From the IMG/VR virus record IMGVR_UViG_3300042731_001625, positions 1 to 38,106 of that record: a stretch of 38,106 bases of DNA; one strand, written 5' to 3'. This document shows, in pieces, positions 1 to 7,537 of the stretch. The stretch is from a virus. Below the pieces are notes generated by a model that ran no database searches, was not told where the DNA came from, and saw only the letters and a list, made by a program, of their open reading frames with translations. How positions within the stretch are numbered: position 1 is the first letter of the stretch; each line of letters starts with the position of its first letter. The translations under genes and the position numbers were made by a program.

Positions 1-185
1 AAGCGGATAACCCAGTCGAACGGAACTTATCGCTATTGCGTGTTCTCAAAGACAGGAATGATGGAAATACTGGTCCCTGTACCTATCTCTACTACAACAA
101 AGATACAGTTACTGTAGAAGAGGTAGAGATAGAAGACAAGAATACATTCTTACTAGACAAGATGGATAATCAACAGGAGTTTTAA
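1..185 (+). CDS. Replicative DNA helicase (DnaB / T7 gp4 type), C-terminal fragment
   Basis: Partial gene: the reading frame is open from base 3 to the TAA at 183-185, giving the last 60 residues. The segment [20 protein letters not shown] followed by YLYYNKDT matches the conserved end of the RecA-like core of hexameric DnaB/twinkle/T7 gp4 helicases, where a basic residue-rich R-x-x-x-TG-x-TG strand precedes the final beta strand. Family role: ATP-driven unwinding at the phage replication fork. The Walker motifs and any primase domain lie outside the window, so primase fusion cannot be judged. The next gene starts 2 bases after the stop, and GGAG at 176-179 can serve as its ribosome-binding site. 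Confidence 0.72.
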   Translation, partial: ADNPVERNLSLLRVLKDRNDGNTGPCTYLYYNKDTVTVEEVEIEDKNTFLLDKMDNQQEF

Positions 186-187
186 TT

Positions 188-385
188 ATGATAGAATCAC
201 CTTGTATTAAAGTTTGTGAGATTGATGAAAAAACAGGATATTGCAAAGGATGTTATAGAACAAGAGGAGAAATTAAACAGTGGGGCCTAATGTGTGAAGC
301 AGATAGAGAAAAGATAATCAAACAAACAATCGTTCGTAAGTCTATGGTAGCAATCAGTAAGCTCTTAAACAAGGAGACAATTTAA
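188..385 (+). CDS. DUF1289 family small cysteine protein
   Basis: A 65-residue protein whose first half fits DUF1289: SPCIKVC at residues 4-10, [10 protein letters not shown] at 16-25 and EIKQW at 28-32. The four cysteines (6, 10, 19, 22) in a C-x3-C...C-x2-C arrangement suggest a metal or Fe-S site; this is inferred. The biochemical function of DUF1289 is not known to me. In bacteria it is usually a stand-alone small protein or a short domain. It starts 2 bases after the helicase stop with GGAG upstream, and its last base is the first base of the MazG start codon, so it is part of the replication/nucleotide operon. Confidence 0.75.
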   Translation: MIESPCIKVCEIDEKTGYCKGCYRTRGEIKQWGLMCEADREKIIKQTIVRKSMVAISKLLNKETI

Positions 386-885
386 TGCCACAACAAGAAA
401 TGTATCATACTATTTCACTGTATCAAAATTTTACTCCAACAACAGCAGTCTACCCAGGATCTGGTACAGGTAATCAATTAGAGATTTTGTATCTTTCTCT
501 TGGACTTATGGGAGAAGTCTTAGAATGGTATGATTCAGGATATGATGAAAAGGAAGCAGGAGACATATTTTGGTATTGTTCACAAGTTTGTAATTTATAT
601 GGATGGCAACTTTCAGACTTATTTGCTAGCATAAATCATTATGAATCTTGTGAGGTCAACTTAGCAGAAGCACTGAAGAAATATCTTCGAGATGATAAAA
701 ATCCTATGCCTGTAATCTATGATTATATGAGGGGTGCTATTTCTGGTATTAAAAGGCAATATGCATATTCAGTCAATAATCCACCACTTGAAGATACAAT
801 TGTAAAAATCTTAACTATGAATAGAGATAAACTTATTGATCGACAAAATAGGGATGTTATTAGAGGGGATGGTAATGAGCGATAA
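385..885 (+). CDS. mazG: MazG-like nucleotide pyrophosphohydrolase
   Basis: A 166-residue all-alpha NTP pyrophosphohydrolase of the MazG superfamily. Visible motifs are the metal-binding ExxE (E44, E47 in GLMGEVLEW) and ExxD (E57, D60 in KEAGDIFWY), then the helix with GWQLSDLF, and a C-terminal SRxxRxVIxGxGxxR-like signature here seen as DRQNRDVIRGDGNER. The family hydrolyses (d)NTPs to monophosphates plus pyrophosphate; in phages it may clean damaged or unwanted nucleotides or modulate host (p)ppGpp, but which applies is not visible. Its ATG overlaps the previous stop (TAATG), and the following gene begins inside its 3' end, indicating translational coupling. Confidence 0.86.
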   Translation: MPQQEMYHTISLYQNFTPTTAVYPGSGTGNQLEILYLSLGLMGEVLEWYDSGYDEKEAGDIFWYCSQVCNLYGWQLSDLFASINHYESCEVNLAEALKKYLRDDKNPMPVIYDYMRGAISGIKRQYAYSVNNPPLEDTIVKILTMNRDKLIDRQNRDVIRGDGNER

Positions 886-1048
886 GACTTATACAATAAA
901 TAAATTAGAAAAAGTTGCAGTCACTTGGACACGGGCACAGTGGACTGTTCTTTGGTTTATACTTGGTCAGCAACCAAATACTACGGATGTAGAAATTAAG
1001 TCCAGTGGAGACTATTGGGTTCAATATAGTTTAAAGGAAATTAGATGA
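875..1048 (+). CDS. Hypothetical protein, 57 aa
   Basis: Not recognised. The start is set at the ATG at 875 because AGAGGGG at 862-868 is well spaced before it; upstream ATGs in the same frame lie deeper inside mazG and have no ribosome-binding site. The product is tryptophan-rich (four Trp in 57 residues) and has no membrane segment or cysteines. It overlaps the mazG stop by 11 bases and its TGA overlaps the ATG of the next gene (ATGA at 1045-1048), so it is translated as part of the chain of small genes. Confidence 0.6.
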   Translation: MSDKTYTINKLEKVAVTWTRAQWTVLWFILGQQPNTTDVEIKSSGDYWVQYSLKEIR

Positions 1049-1191
1049 GTAGTAAATTTGATAACACTATTACTTTTGTAATTGTTATAGTCACATTCAT
1101 AGCAGGGGTATGGATTGGATCAAGAAATAATCCACTTGAAGTACACTATATCCCTGTTCCTCAAAAATCGGAGTGTAAGATTTTATCATGA
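1045..1191 (+). CDS. Small single-TM membrane protein, 48 aa
   Basis: A 48-residue gene supported by ATGA overlaps at both ends: its ATG (1045) overlaps the preceding TGA, and its own TGA (1189-1191) overlaps the next ATG (1188). Residues about 8-25 (ITFVIVIVTFIAGVWIG) form one hydrophobic transmembrane helix, followed by a short polar tail with a single Cys and a proline-containing stretch (YIPVP). It has an N-terminal anchor like an inner-membrane peptide; function unknown. A lysis role (spanin or pinholin) is possible but there is no partner motif to support it. Confidence 0.68.
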   Translation: MSSKFDNTITFVIVIVTFIAGVWIGSRNNPLEVHYIPVPQKSECKILS

Positions 1192-1457
1192 AAAAATTAG
1201 ACGATAATTACATTGATGAACCAATTGTTAGTTTACCTGATGATGTAACCAGTGCGCTTCGTAGTGCAGCACAAGAATTTGTATACGAACATGGTTGGAC
1301 TCTTGAGCATGAAGCAGAAGTGCCTGAGCCATTTACAGAATCTGAATTTTTCCTTGTGTTAGCAAAACATCTTTATCCTTGTCTTAATCAGGAGGAATTC
1401 AAAAAAGCTAAGATTGAATCACTCAAGGCTCAATTAAGATTTTATGAAAATGAATAA
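1188..1457 (+). CDS. Hypothetical acidic protein, 89 aa
   Basis: Not recognised. The protein is acidic (many Glu and Asp) and predicted mostly helical, with SALRSAAQEFVYEHGW and a C-terminal amphipathic helix KKAKIESLKAQLRFYENE. The start is fixed by the ATGA overlap with the 48-residue membrane protein. Its 3' end overlaps the start of the cysteine-rich gene by 14 bases. No catalytic motif or membrane segment is visible. Confidence 0.65.
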   Translation: MKKLDDNYIDEPIVSLPDDVTSALRSAAQEFVYEHGWTLEHEAEVPEPFTESEFFLVLAKHLYPCLNQEEFKKAKIESLKAQLRFYENE

Positions 1458-1803
1458 CTTCAAAGGATTTACTAATTATACTTGTGAGTTTTATCCTTGC
1501 CATAAAAATATTAAAAGAGATTTCAATTGTCTTTTCTGCTACTGTCCACTACTACACCTGGAATGTCCTGGCCCATATGAAACTTTCGAGAACAAGTATG
1601 GTAAGATTATGAAAGATTGTTCTAAGTGTACACTTCCACACGATGGTATAGAGCAATCATGGAACTTTATCCAGATATGGTTGTCTAATAGTCCACCTTG
1701 GGATAAGTCTCCACAGACAAAAGAGAAGACTAGGAAATATTCAAAGTTAGTAAACAGTAAATTTGATAAAAAGGATATAGAATGGGCAAAGAATCAGATT
1801 TAA
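1444..1803 (+). CDS. Cysteine-rich small domain protein (PF04071-like)
   Basis: A 119-residue protein whose first 70 residues match the 'cysteine-rich small domain': TCEFYPCHK (13-21), DFNCLFCYCPL (26-36), C41, and KDCSKCTLPH (57-66). Eight cysteines plus His20 and His66 form a likely metal site. Known cellular members are often encoded beside or fused to cobalamin biosynthesis genes. That is notable because a B12-dependent reductase lies 2 kb downstream in the same operon; a link is inference only. The C-terminal 50 residues are basic and unassigned. Either ATG 1444 or ATG 1450 could be the start; neither has a strong Shine-Dalgarno, so coupling with the overlapping upstream gene is likely. 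Confidence 0.74.
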   Translation: MKMNNFKGFTNYTCEFYPCHKNIKRDFNCLFCYCPLLHLECPGPYETFENKYGKIMKDCSKCTLPHDGIEQSWNFIQIWLSNSPPWDKSPQTKEKTRKYSKLVNSKFDKKDIEWAKNQI

Positions 1804-2048
1804 TTAGTAACCCATCTCATTATAAGTTTACAAAAGAAATTAATGAAGTCAGAGATTTAATCAATGATAGGTTAGAAAATTTACTTGTATCAGGTGTATA
1901 TCCAGATGATCTTCTTTATGACTATGCCAATTCAATTAAGTATCTTATGAGGTGGTTTGATAAGAATGGACTAGATGATCTTAAAAAAGCAAATGAATGC
2001 ATAAATCAAATGATATATGTAATAGAATCTCGAAATGTACAGAGTTAA
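1782..2048 (+). CDS. DUF3310 domain protein
   Basis: An 88-residue protein with both halves of the DUF3310 signature: NPSHYK (residues 10-15) and NSIKYLMRWFDKNGLDDLKKA (50-70). The same domain occurs in T7 gp1.7, which has nucleotide kinase activity, and as a stand-alone domain in many phages where its role is unproven. No Walker A motif is present here, so kinase activity should not be assumed. The start overlaps the preceding gene by 22 bases. Placement among MazG and the reductase is consistent with a nucleotide-metabolism context. Confidence 0.8.
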   Translation: MGKESDLISNPSHYKFTKEINEVRDLINDRLENLLVSGVYPDDLLYDYANSIKYLMRWFDKNGLDDLKKANECINQMIYVIESRNVQS

Positions 2049-2053
2049 CAATT

Positions 2054-2299
2054 ATGACTTGGAGAGAACTTTGTGAATTATTAAGATGGTATTATACTAT
2101 TGGATGTACTGAGGATGATAAAATGCTTGCTCGTGGATATTATTCATATAAAAATAACTCTCCAGATTGGTTCCATAAAATAGTCAATATATGTTCATAT
2201 AATTACGACACATTAATTGAAGTAGTTGACATTGAACAGTATATTTTCCTCGAAACAACAACGGTAGAAGAGTATGTTCACAATGCATCAAACAAGTAA
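2054..2299 (+). CDS. Hypothetical protein, 81 aa
   Basis: Not recognised. The start is placed at ATG 2054, five bases after the DUF3310 stop, rather than the in-frame ATG at 1997 inside that gene. The product begins MTWRELCELLRWYY and is rich in aromatic residues (Trp, Tyr), with no membrane helix. It overlaps the next gene by about 17 bases. Confidence 0.55.
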   Translation: MTWRELCELLRWYYTIGCTEDDKMLARGYYSYKNNSPDWFHKIVNICSYNYDTLIEVVDIEQYIFLETTTVEEYVHNASNK

Positions 2300-2474
2300 C
2301 CCTTATCCACATTCAGGTAGAGTTGATCCAGATACAGATGAAGTAGTTGTTGAATGGGCTGTTGATCAACTTTGGATTAATCCAGATACAAACGAACAAA
2401 AAATACTAACGGAGTATTGGGATGAAAGAGTTAAAGACAAAAGATCAGATGTTACGGTATCTCAAAACATTTAA
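2283..2474 (+). CDS. Hypothetical protein, 63 aa
   Basis: Not recognised. The product is acidic with a repeated NPDT/DPDT pattern (DPDTDEVVVEW, NPDTNEQK). The ATG at 2283 is preferred because AGAAGAG (2266-2272) is about 10 bases upstream, whereas the ATG at 2274 is too close to it. The 3' end overlaps the following gene by 53 bases; this long overlap makes one of the two boundaries less certain. Confidence 0.5.
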   Translation: MHQTSNPYPHSGRVDPDTDEVVVEWAVDQLWINPDTNEQKILTEYWDERVKDKRSDVTVSQNI

Positions 2475-2634
2475 ACCACCTTCATCCTTAATCCAGGGAC
2501 GGATTAAAGCAGTTAGATTCGATACAGATAAACAAGAGTGGACGTGGGCAGAAGGAGAGATTAAAGGATATAGCCTTAACATTATTCGAATGTTGATTGA
2601 TGAGATGGAAAAGTATTATGGCATTGATAACTAA
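2422..2634 (+). CDS. Hypothetical protein, 70 aa
   Basis: Not recognised. GGAG at 2411-2414 precedes the ATG at 2422 with good spacing. The product is basic at the N-terminus (MKELKTKDQMLRYLKTFK) with a beta-type centre (QEWTWAEGEIKG) and a C-terminal helix. No membrane segment or cysteine. Confidence 0.58.
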   Translation: MKELKTKDQMLRYLKTFKPPSSLIQGRIKAVRFDTDKQEWTWAEGEIKGYSLNIIRMLIDEMEKYYGIDN

Positions 2635-2968
2635 TATAAATCAACTTTATAAAGTAGGAAATGAAATATTTTCAAGGTTGGTTAATCATAAATATCCTAA
2701 TTTAGATATTTCAAAAACATATTTTCAAATAGAAGAATTAAATTATAGTTTAGAAATTGGAATGTTAATCGGTACTCGTATACGAGATGGGTTTTATAGA
2801 AATTATAAAAAGAAAAAAAAGTCTGATTTTTTAAAATATACTGAATCAAACTATCAAATTTATTTACGTATTACAATAGAAAAGTTATTAGAAGAGCATA
2901 TAGAGGTTTTAAAAACTGAACTTTCTTTTGAAGATTCTATCCAACTTGGATTAATTGAGTATGAATAA
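2618..2968 (+). CDS. Hypothetical protein, 116 aa
   Basis: Not recognised. ATG 2618 (MALITNINQ) is preferred over in-frame ATG 2600 and TTG 2597 because it leaves only 17 bases of overlap with the previous gene and has GATGGAAAAG upstream. The middle contains a run of lysines (YKKKKKSD) encoded by an A-rich homopolymer tract near 2808-2821, a possible site of slippage. The last bases overlap the next gene as ATGAATAA. Confidence 0.6.
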   Translation: MALITNINQLYKVGNEIFSRLVNHKYPNLDISKTYFQIEELNYSLEIGMLIGTRIRDGFYRNYKKKKKSDFLKYTESNYQIYLRITIEKLLEEHIEVLKTELSFEDSIQLGLIEYE

Positions 2969-3311
2969 ATCATATAGAGATATTATAAGGAGTCAGTTTA
3001 TAAAGCATGATTTCTCAAAGTTATTTATATTACGTGGTCTTGGTGATCAAAGCTTAAGAATTATAATAAATGATTTATATAAGCCTTTTAGCAAAGAGCG
3101 TACATCACTGTTCCCGCGTATAGGGTATATTAAATTTAATAAAGACCTAAGATATCATCTTGTATATGATAAAGACCATACAATGTATGCTTATAAAGTA
3201 AAATCTCTTGTTAAAGAACATCTTGACAATGCATTAGAAGAATTTTTAGATAGCATAGAGATTGAAGACTACATTAAAGTAGAAAAATTGTTGGAGAAAA
3301 ATGATGGATAA
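2961..3311 (+). CDS. Hypothetical protein, 116 aa
   Basis: Not recognised. ATG 2961 overlaps the preceding stop by 8 bases; an upstream in-frame TTG at 2955 is less likely. The product is mixed alpha/beta, basic in the first half (IRSQFIKHDFSKLF, YIKFNKDLRYHLVYDKDH) and acidic at the C-terminus. No domain or membrane segment identified. The next gene starts within its last ten bases. Confidence 0.6.
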   Translation: MNKSYRDIIRSQFIKHDFSKLFILRGLGDQSLRIIINDLYKPFSKERTSLFPRIGYIKFNKDLRYHLVYDKDHTMYAYKVKSLVKEHLDNALEEFLDSIEIEDYIKVEKLLEKNDG

Positions 3312-3702
3312 ACATCGGTATATTGCTATTATTAAGTGGAACGATGACCTTAATAATTATGAATTTGAAAATAAAATTATTCATTCCATAACTGATTGGA
3401 GTGTAGTAACAAACGAAGAATATGACCTATTAAATATCTGGCTCAGAAATCTCAAACTACCATATAATACGTATTATTCTATTATTGAAAGGGTAGATAG
3501 GCTATATATTCCAGAAGAATTTGATAATGTACCAAATTTAATTAATGAATGTAAGAAAGAGTCAGAAAAATTTAAAAAGAAACAAGAACGAATAAAAAAG
3601 GAAGAAGAAAAAGAAAAAGAAAAAAGGAGACTTGCTAAAGAAGCAAGAGAAAAGAAAAAGTTTGAAGAGTTAAAAAAGAAATTTGAAAAGGAAAATACAT
3701 GA
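3304..3702 (+). CDS. Hypothetical protein with charged coiled-coil tail
   Basis: A 132-residue protein not assigned to a family. The first 85 residues are globular (IIKWNDDLNNYEF, DEYDLLNIWLRNLKL); the last 45 are almost entirely Lys, Glu, Arg and Ala, typical of a single long charged helix or coiled coil. GGAG at 3293-3296 lies 7 bases before ATG 3304 (4 before the alternative ATG 3301). Its TGA overlaps the reductase ATG (ATGA, 3699-3702), so reductase translation may depend on it. Confidence 0.62.
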   Translation: MDKHRYIAIIKWNDDLNNYEFENKIIHSITDWSVVTNEEYDLLNIWLRNLKLPYNTYYSIIERVDRLYIPEEFDNVPNLINECKKESEKFKKKQERIKKEEEKEKEKRRLAKEAREKKKFEELKKKFEKENT

Positions 3703-5843
3703 GCTTTGAAAATACATCATTACCATACTACTCAGAGTTTATCCATCTGTCTAGATACTCTAGATGGTTGGAAGACAAGCAAAGACGTGAGACTTGGGAG
3801 GAAACAGTAACGAGATTACTTAATTTCTGGAATGATAAATATCCATTTTTTATGGCAGATACTTACAAGGATACTGGTAGGTCAATATATGAAGAACTAT
3901 ATGATGCTATCTACAACCTAGAAGTAATGCCTTCTATGCGCTCTCTATGGACTGCTGGGCCTGCTCTAGACCGTGATAATGTAGCAGGGTACAACTGTAG
4001 CTTTGCAGCCTTACAAGGGCGTGGAGCACACCTAGAGATCTATAATCAGCAGATGGAAGATCTTGGTTTTGATGAACCAATCAGAATCCAGTTAAAGAAC
4101 CCTATCACATTTGATGAGATTTTTTATATTCTTCTATGTGGAACTGGAGTTGGATTCAGTGTAGAACGACAATTCATCAATAATCTCCCAACAGTTGGAA
4201 AGCCATTAAACAAGTCAATTTATCGTAGGAATAATAAAAACTTTCCAGGTGTTGACAAAGAGGAGCTTTCCTATGTTGAAAGGCGGACAAATACGATCAT
4301 TGTGGAGGACTCTAAATATGGATGGGCATCCGCACTCAGAATTCTTATTGTTGAACTCTACAATGGTAATTTTGATGTCAAATGGGACACGTCTAAGATT
4401 CGTCCCGCTGGATCAGTCCTTAAAACATTCGGTGGAAGGTCGTCTGGACCAGGACCATTAAATGATTTGTTTTCTTATTGCGTTAATTTGTTTAAGTCTG
4501 CTGTTGGTAGGAAGTTGTCATCTATTGAAGTGCATGGGCTTGTTTGCAAGATCGCGGATATTGTGGTGGTTGGTGGTGTTCGTAGGTCTGCTCTCATTTC
4601 TCTCAGCAACTTGTCCGATGATAGAATGAGACATGCTAAATCTGGAGACTGGTGGGTAAGTAATCCAGAATTTCAACTATCCAATAATTCAGCTTGTTAC
4701 ACAGAGAAACCAGATGCAGAAACCTTCATCAGAGAATGGTCAGCACTTATTGAATCCAAGTCAGGAGAAAGAGGAATCTTTAGCCGTACAGCCTCTAAAC
4801 GACAAGTTGAGAGGATTGGTAGAAGAGATGCTAATAGAGACTTCGGAACTAACCCATGCTCTGAGATTATACTTAGAGACCAACAGTTTTGCAATTTATC
4901 CGAGGTTGTTTGTAGAAATGGAGATACATTTAAAGACCTTGAACGTAAAGTTAAACTCGCTACAATCCTTGGAACACTTCAATCGACTTTAACTAATTTT
5001 AAATATCTCAATCCAGAATGGAAGCAAAACACTGAAGAAGAAAGGTTGCTTGGCGTTAGTTTAACTGGTATAATGGATCATCCTATGTTATCTGGAGATA
5101 ACGATAAAGATTATGAGAATGCACACCAAAGAGGGATACGTAATTTAGAGTATGAAAAACTTTATGGATCGTTGTCTCTAAAAGATTGGCTAATAGACTT
5201 AAAGAAAGTTTCTATCGATACAAATAAAGAAGTATCACAGAAAATTGGAATCAATCAAAGTGCTGCAATTACTTGTGTGAAGCCTTCGGGTACTGTATCC
5301 CAGTTAGTAGATAGTGCAAGTGGTATTCATCCAAGACATTCTAAATATTATCTTCGATCTGTACGGAACGATATCAAAGACCCATTGTCTCAAACTATGA
5401 TCGAGATGGGATTTCCATACGAAGTTAATGAAACGAATAGTAATAATTATGTATTTTATTTTCCAATCAAGTCTCCCGACAATGCAATTACAAAAAATGA
5501 TATGACTGCAATTGAGCAACTTGAACTATGGAAAATCTATCAGACCTACTGGTGTGAACATAAGCCCAGTATCACTGTCTCGGTCGGTGATGATGAGTGG
5601 TTAGAGGTTGGTGCATGGGTATATAAAAACTTTGATGCTATTAGCGGTATCAGTTTCTTACCACGGTTTGACCATGTATATAAACAAGCACCTTATCAGG
5701 ATCTAACAGAAGAAGAGTATAATAACTGGCTTAAAAAGATGCCTAAGACAGTAAATTGGAACTTATTGCATAAGTATGAGTCTCATGATATGACTATTGG
5801 AGCATCAGAGAAAGCTTGTACAGGGGGTTTATGTGAAGTATGA
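3699..5843 (+). CDS. nrdJ: Adenosylcobalamin-dependent class II ribonucleoside-triphosphate reductase
   Basis: A 714-residue monomeric class II ribonucleotide reductase of the Lactobacillus RTPR type (about 740 residues). It reduces ribonucleoside triphosphates to deoxy forms using a cobalamin-generated thiyl radical. Visible are the substrate cysteine in YNCSFAAL (C100), the CGTGVGFS loop (147-154), the radical centre NPCSEI (C387) with the paired QQFCNL cysteine (C398; spacing of 11 as in RTPR 408/419), the KPSGTVS loop (528-534), and the C-terminal redox pair C707-x4-C712. All key residues are present, so it should be active. No NrdAB or activase is nearby; the enzyme is oxygen-independent but needs host B12. 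It starts in an ATGA overlap with the previous gene. Confidence 0.95.
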   Translation: MSFENTSLPYYSEFIHLSRYSRWLEDKQRRETWEETVTRLLNFWNDKYPFFMADTYKDTGRSIYEELYDAIYNLEVMPSMRSLWTAGPALDRDNVAGYNCSFAALQGRGAHLEIYNQQMEDLGFDEPIRIQLKNPITFDEIFYILLCGTGVGFSVERQFINNLPTVGKPLNKSIYRRNNKNFPGVDKEELSYVERRTNTIIVEDSKYGWASALRILIVELYNGNFDVKWDTSKIRPAGSVLKTFGGRSSGPGPLNDLFSYCVNLFKSAVGRKLSSIEVHGLVCKIADIVVVGGVRRSALISLSNLSDDRMRHAKSGDWWVSNPEFQLSNNSACYTEKPDAETFIREWSALIESKSGERGIFSRTASKRQVERIGRRDANRDFGTNPCSEIILRDQQFCNLSEVVCRNGDTFKDLERKVKLATILGTLQSTLTNFKYLNPEWKQNTEEERLLGVSLTGIMDHPMLSGDNDKDYENAHQRGIRNLEYEKLYGSLSLKDWLIDLKKVSIDTNKEVSQKIGINQSAAITCVKPSGTVSQLVDSASGIHPRHSKYYLRSVRNDIKDPLSQTMIEMGFPYEVNETNSNNYVFYFPIKSPDNAITKNDMTAIEQLELWKIYQTYWCEHKPSITVSVGDDEWLEVGAWVYKNFDAISGISFLPRFDHVYKQAPYQDLTEEEYNNWLKKMPKTVNWNLLHKYESHDMTIGASEKACTGGLCEV

Positions 5844-6180
5844 CGAATATGCTTTAGAAAGAATTTTACACGGGATGATTTATGGATATCCTATAAAGTG
5901 CCCTCAGTGTAAGAGAGGGGATATAGTGTTTCAATCTAAATTTCCTGATAATTGGAATATCTCTTACAATATGCTGAACACACCGGCATCTGGTGAATGT
6001 CCAAATTGTAGAACTTTAGTGCATTTAAACGAAATTGAACTATCGGAATACCAAAAAGTAATGAATCAAATGGGAGACGAATGGCACAGATATAAACTTA
6101 TGTGGATTAAACCGGGAGAAACAGAATATACAGTTAAAGAGCTTGAGATAAATTACAGTGAGTCAGTAGATGAAAACTAG
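5833..6180 (+). CDS. Four-cysteine zinc-ribbon-like protein
   Basis: A 115-residue protein with two C-x2-C knuckles (KCPQC and ECPNC, about 35 residues apart), the pattern of a zinc ribbon or rubredoxin-like fold. Not assigned to a named family. The start is GTG 5833, overlapping the reductase stop by 11 bases, with GGGGG at 5823-5827 five bases upstream; a TTG at 5797 in the same frame is possible but lacks a site. The tight overlap means its synthesis is coupled to that of the reductase. A redox or regulatory role for the reductase is speculation. Confidence 0.66.
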   Translation: MKYDEYALERILHGMIYGYPIKCPQCKRGDIVFQSKFPDNWNISYNMLNTPASGECPNCRTLVHLNEIELSEYQKVMNQMGDEWHRYKLMWIKPGETEYTVKELEINYSESVDEN

Positions 6181-6502
6181 ACTATATATACACATTGTTT
6201 TTAAAAGGGATGTAGATACAGGATGCAAGACTATCCTGAATGTATTTCTTCATAAAATGTCAGCAAAAAACTATAGGAAAGCAGTAGCACCAAGTGAGAA
6301 AGAGTTAAATAAACGTAATTTAAAACTAGACGATTTATATCCTATTGAACAACATAAAATATGGGAGCTAGAACATTGGTTGGGATTTCCATTAGGTGGA
6401 AATTTTACAAGATTTAAATCAAATAAAACAGGAGAAGTTTACGACAAAGATTACTTTCCTGATGCGTGGAAAAAACCATTAAAACCTGGAGTAGATCTAT
6501 GA
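6170..6502 (+). CDS. Hypothetical basic protein, 110 aa
   Basis: Not recognised. The ATG overlaps the preceding stop by 11 bases. It opens with a beta strand (TRLYIHIVFKRD) and continues with a helical Lys/Glu-rich part and a segment IWELEHWLGFPLGGNF. The 3' end overlaps the following SLOG-like gene by four bases (ATGA at 6499-6502). Confidence 0.6.
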   Translation: MKTRLYIHIVFKRDVDTGCKTILNVFLHKMSAKNYRKAVAPSEKELNKRNLKLDDLYPIEQHKIWELEHWLGFPLGGNFTRFKSNKTGEVYDKDYFPDAWKKPLKPGVDL

Positions 6503-6900
6503 AGGTATCAGTTTTTGGACAACGTAATGTAACAGATGAAAGTGTAGTAAAGAGTACTATTGATTCGATAATCCAAAATGAGGGTAGTATAGATGCGGGA
6601 TATATTACTTTCCTTTGGGGAGGAGCTAAGGGAGTACAGGAGATTGTTTATTATTATCTTAAAGATGAGTATGATTTTGTTATATTTAAACCTTGGACTA
6701 AGGTTTCTCATGAACTAAATAATATTGCAATGGAAGGAGGTAAATTTAATACAAAATATTTTTATCTACGTAATAAGCAAATTATCCAAAACTCAGACCT
6801 TGTAGTTATTTTGGATAATGGTCAAAGGGAGAAGGAGGTTGATTCAGTCAAAGAACTTTGTTCTAAACTTCGTAAAGAACTTTTAATAAAGGAGATTTAA
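6499..6900 (+). CDS. SLOG/DprA-like Rossmann nucleotide-binding protein
   Basis: A 133-residue Rossmann-like protein. It opens with MKVSVFGQRN, has a glycine turn WGGAKGVQEI near residues 46-54, and ends with YLRNKQIIQNSDLVVIL, the RNxxI...sD-x-hhhh signature of the SLOG superfamily (DprA, LOG and DUF2493 relatives). Members bind nucleotides or nucleotide-derived ligands; some phage versions are predicted nucleoside deoxyribosyltransferase-like or sensor proteins. Which activity applies here is not visible. The start is set at ATG 6499 by the ATGA overlap with the gene before it; an in-frame upstream ATG (6466) would give a long overlap. Confidence 0.62.
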   Translation: MKVSVFGQRNVTDESVVKSTIDSIIQNEGSIDAGYITFLWGGAKGVQEIVYYYLKDEYDFVIFKPWTKVSHELNNIAMEGGKFNTKYFYLRNKQIIQNSDLVVILDNGQREKEVDSVKELCSKLRKELLIKEI

Positions 6901-6901
6901 A

Positions 6902-7537
6902 ATGAAAGCTATTGCTTTGTTCGTGTTGATAATGCTCATGGTCAGCGGTGCATCTGCTGAAACTGTACGAGATCGTGAACTAAAGCGGGTACAAGCTTGG
7001 ATCTGCGATGCCGAATCAATGGAAGTACCACCCGTCGTAGTTATGACACCCCCGACTGATGAGATGGGTGAATTTATTCCAATTGATACAGAAATCATTG
7101 CGGATGATCTTGTTCCAGAAGTCGGATGTACAGTTTACGATAGCTATGTCGTCGGGGGAGAAATCAAAGGGCGAATGATGGCTTGGGGTTCTCCAATCTA
7201 TGAAATGCTACTTTCCGTTTCATTCAATATTGGTGAAATGGCAAACTGGATTGCTCATTGGGGATTTATGACACCAGTGGCTGGAACTAATGGCGCAGCA
7301 TATGATATGCAGAGTATGCTATATCTAGATGAGAATGGAGTTCCTATGCAATACCGTATAGGCTTTCTTCGAAATGCTCCAGTTGAGATTGAAGTCAAGT
7401 TACGAAATGGTACACGGGTAGTAATTGATCACCCTGATCCTCTTACATTGATTTCATTACAAAAGTCATTACTAACAAGTGAAGGTCGTTCTGCTGAGAT
7501 GATTTATATTCTAGACTTCCGTGGAGAACAACCATGA
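6902..7537 (+). CDS. Exported protein with Sec signal peptide, 211 aa
   Basis: Function not recognised. Residues 1-19 form a classical signal peptide (MKAIALFVLIMLMVSGASA) with an AxA cleavage site. The mature part has two cysteines (in WICDAES and VGCTVYD) that could form a disulfide, a hydrophobic stretch MLLSVSFNIGEMANW, and otherwise beta-rich sequence. AAGGAG at about 6889-6894 is a good ribosome-binding site, and the start lies one base after the previous stop. The gene is more GC-rich than its neighbours. Its TGA overlaps the ATG of the next gene. An early-operon phage protein sent to the periplasm could act in envelope modification, exclusion or lysis control; none is demonstrated. 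Confidence 0.75.
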   Translation: MKAIALFVLIMLMVSGASAETVRDRELKRVQAWICDAESMEVPPVVVMTPPTDEMGEFIPIDTEIIADDLVPEVGCTVYDSYVVGGEIKGRMMAWGSPIYEMLLSVSFNIGEMANWIAHWGFMTPVAGTNGAAYDMQSMLYLDENGVPMQYRIGFLRNAPVEIEVKLRNGTRVVIDHPDPLTLISLQKSLLTSEGRSAEMIYILDFRGEQP

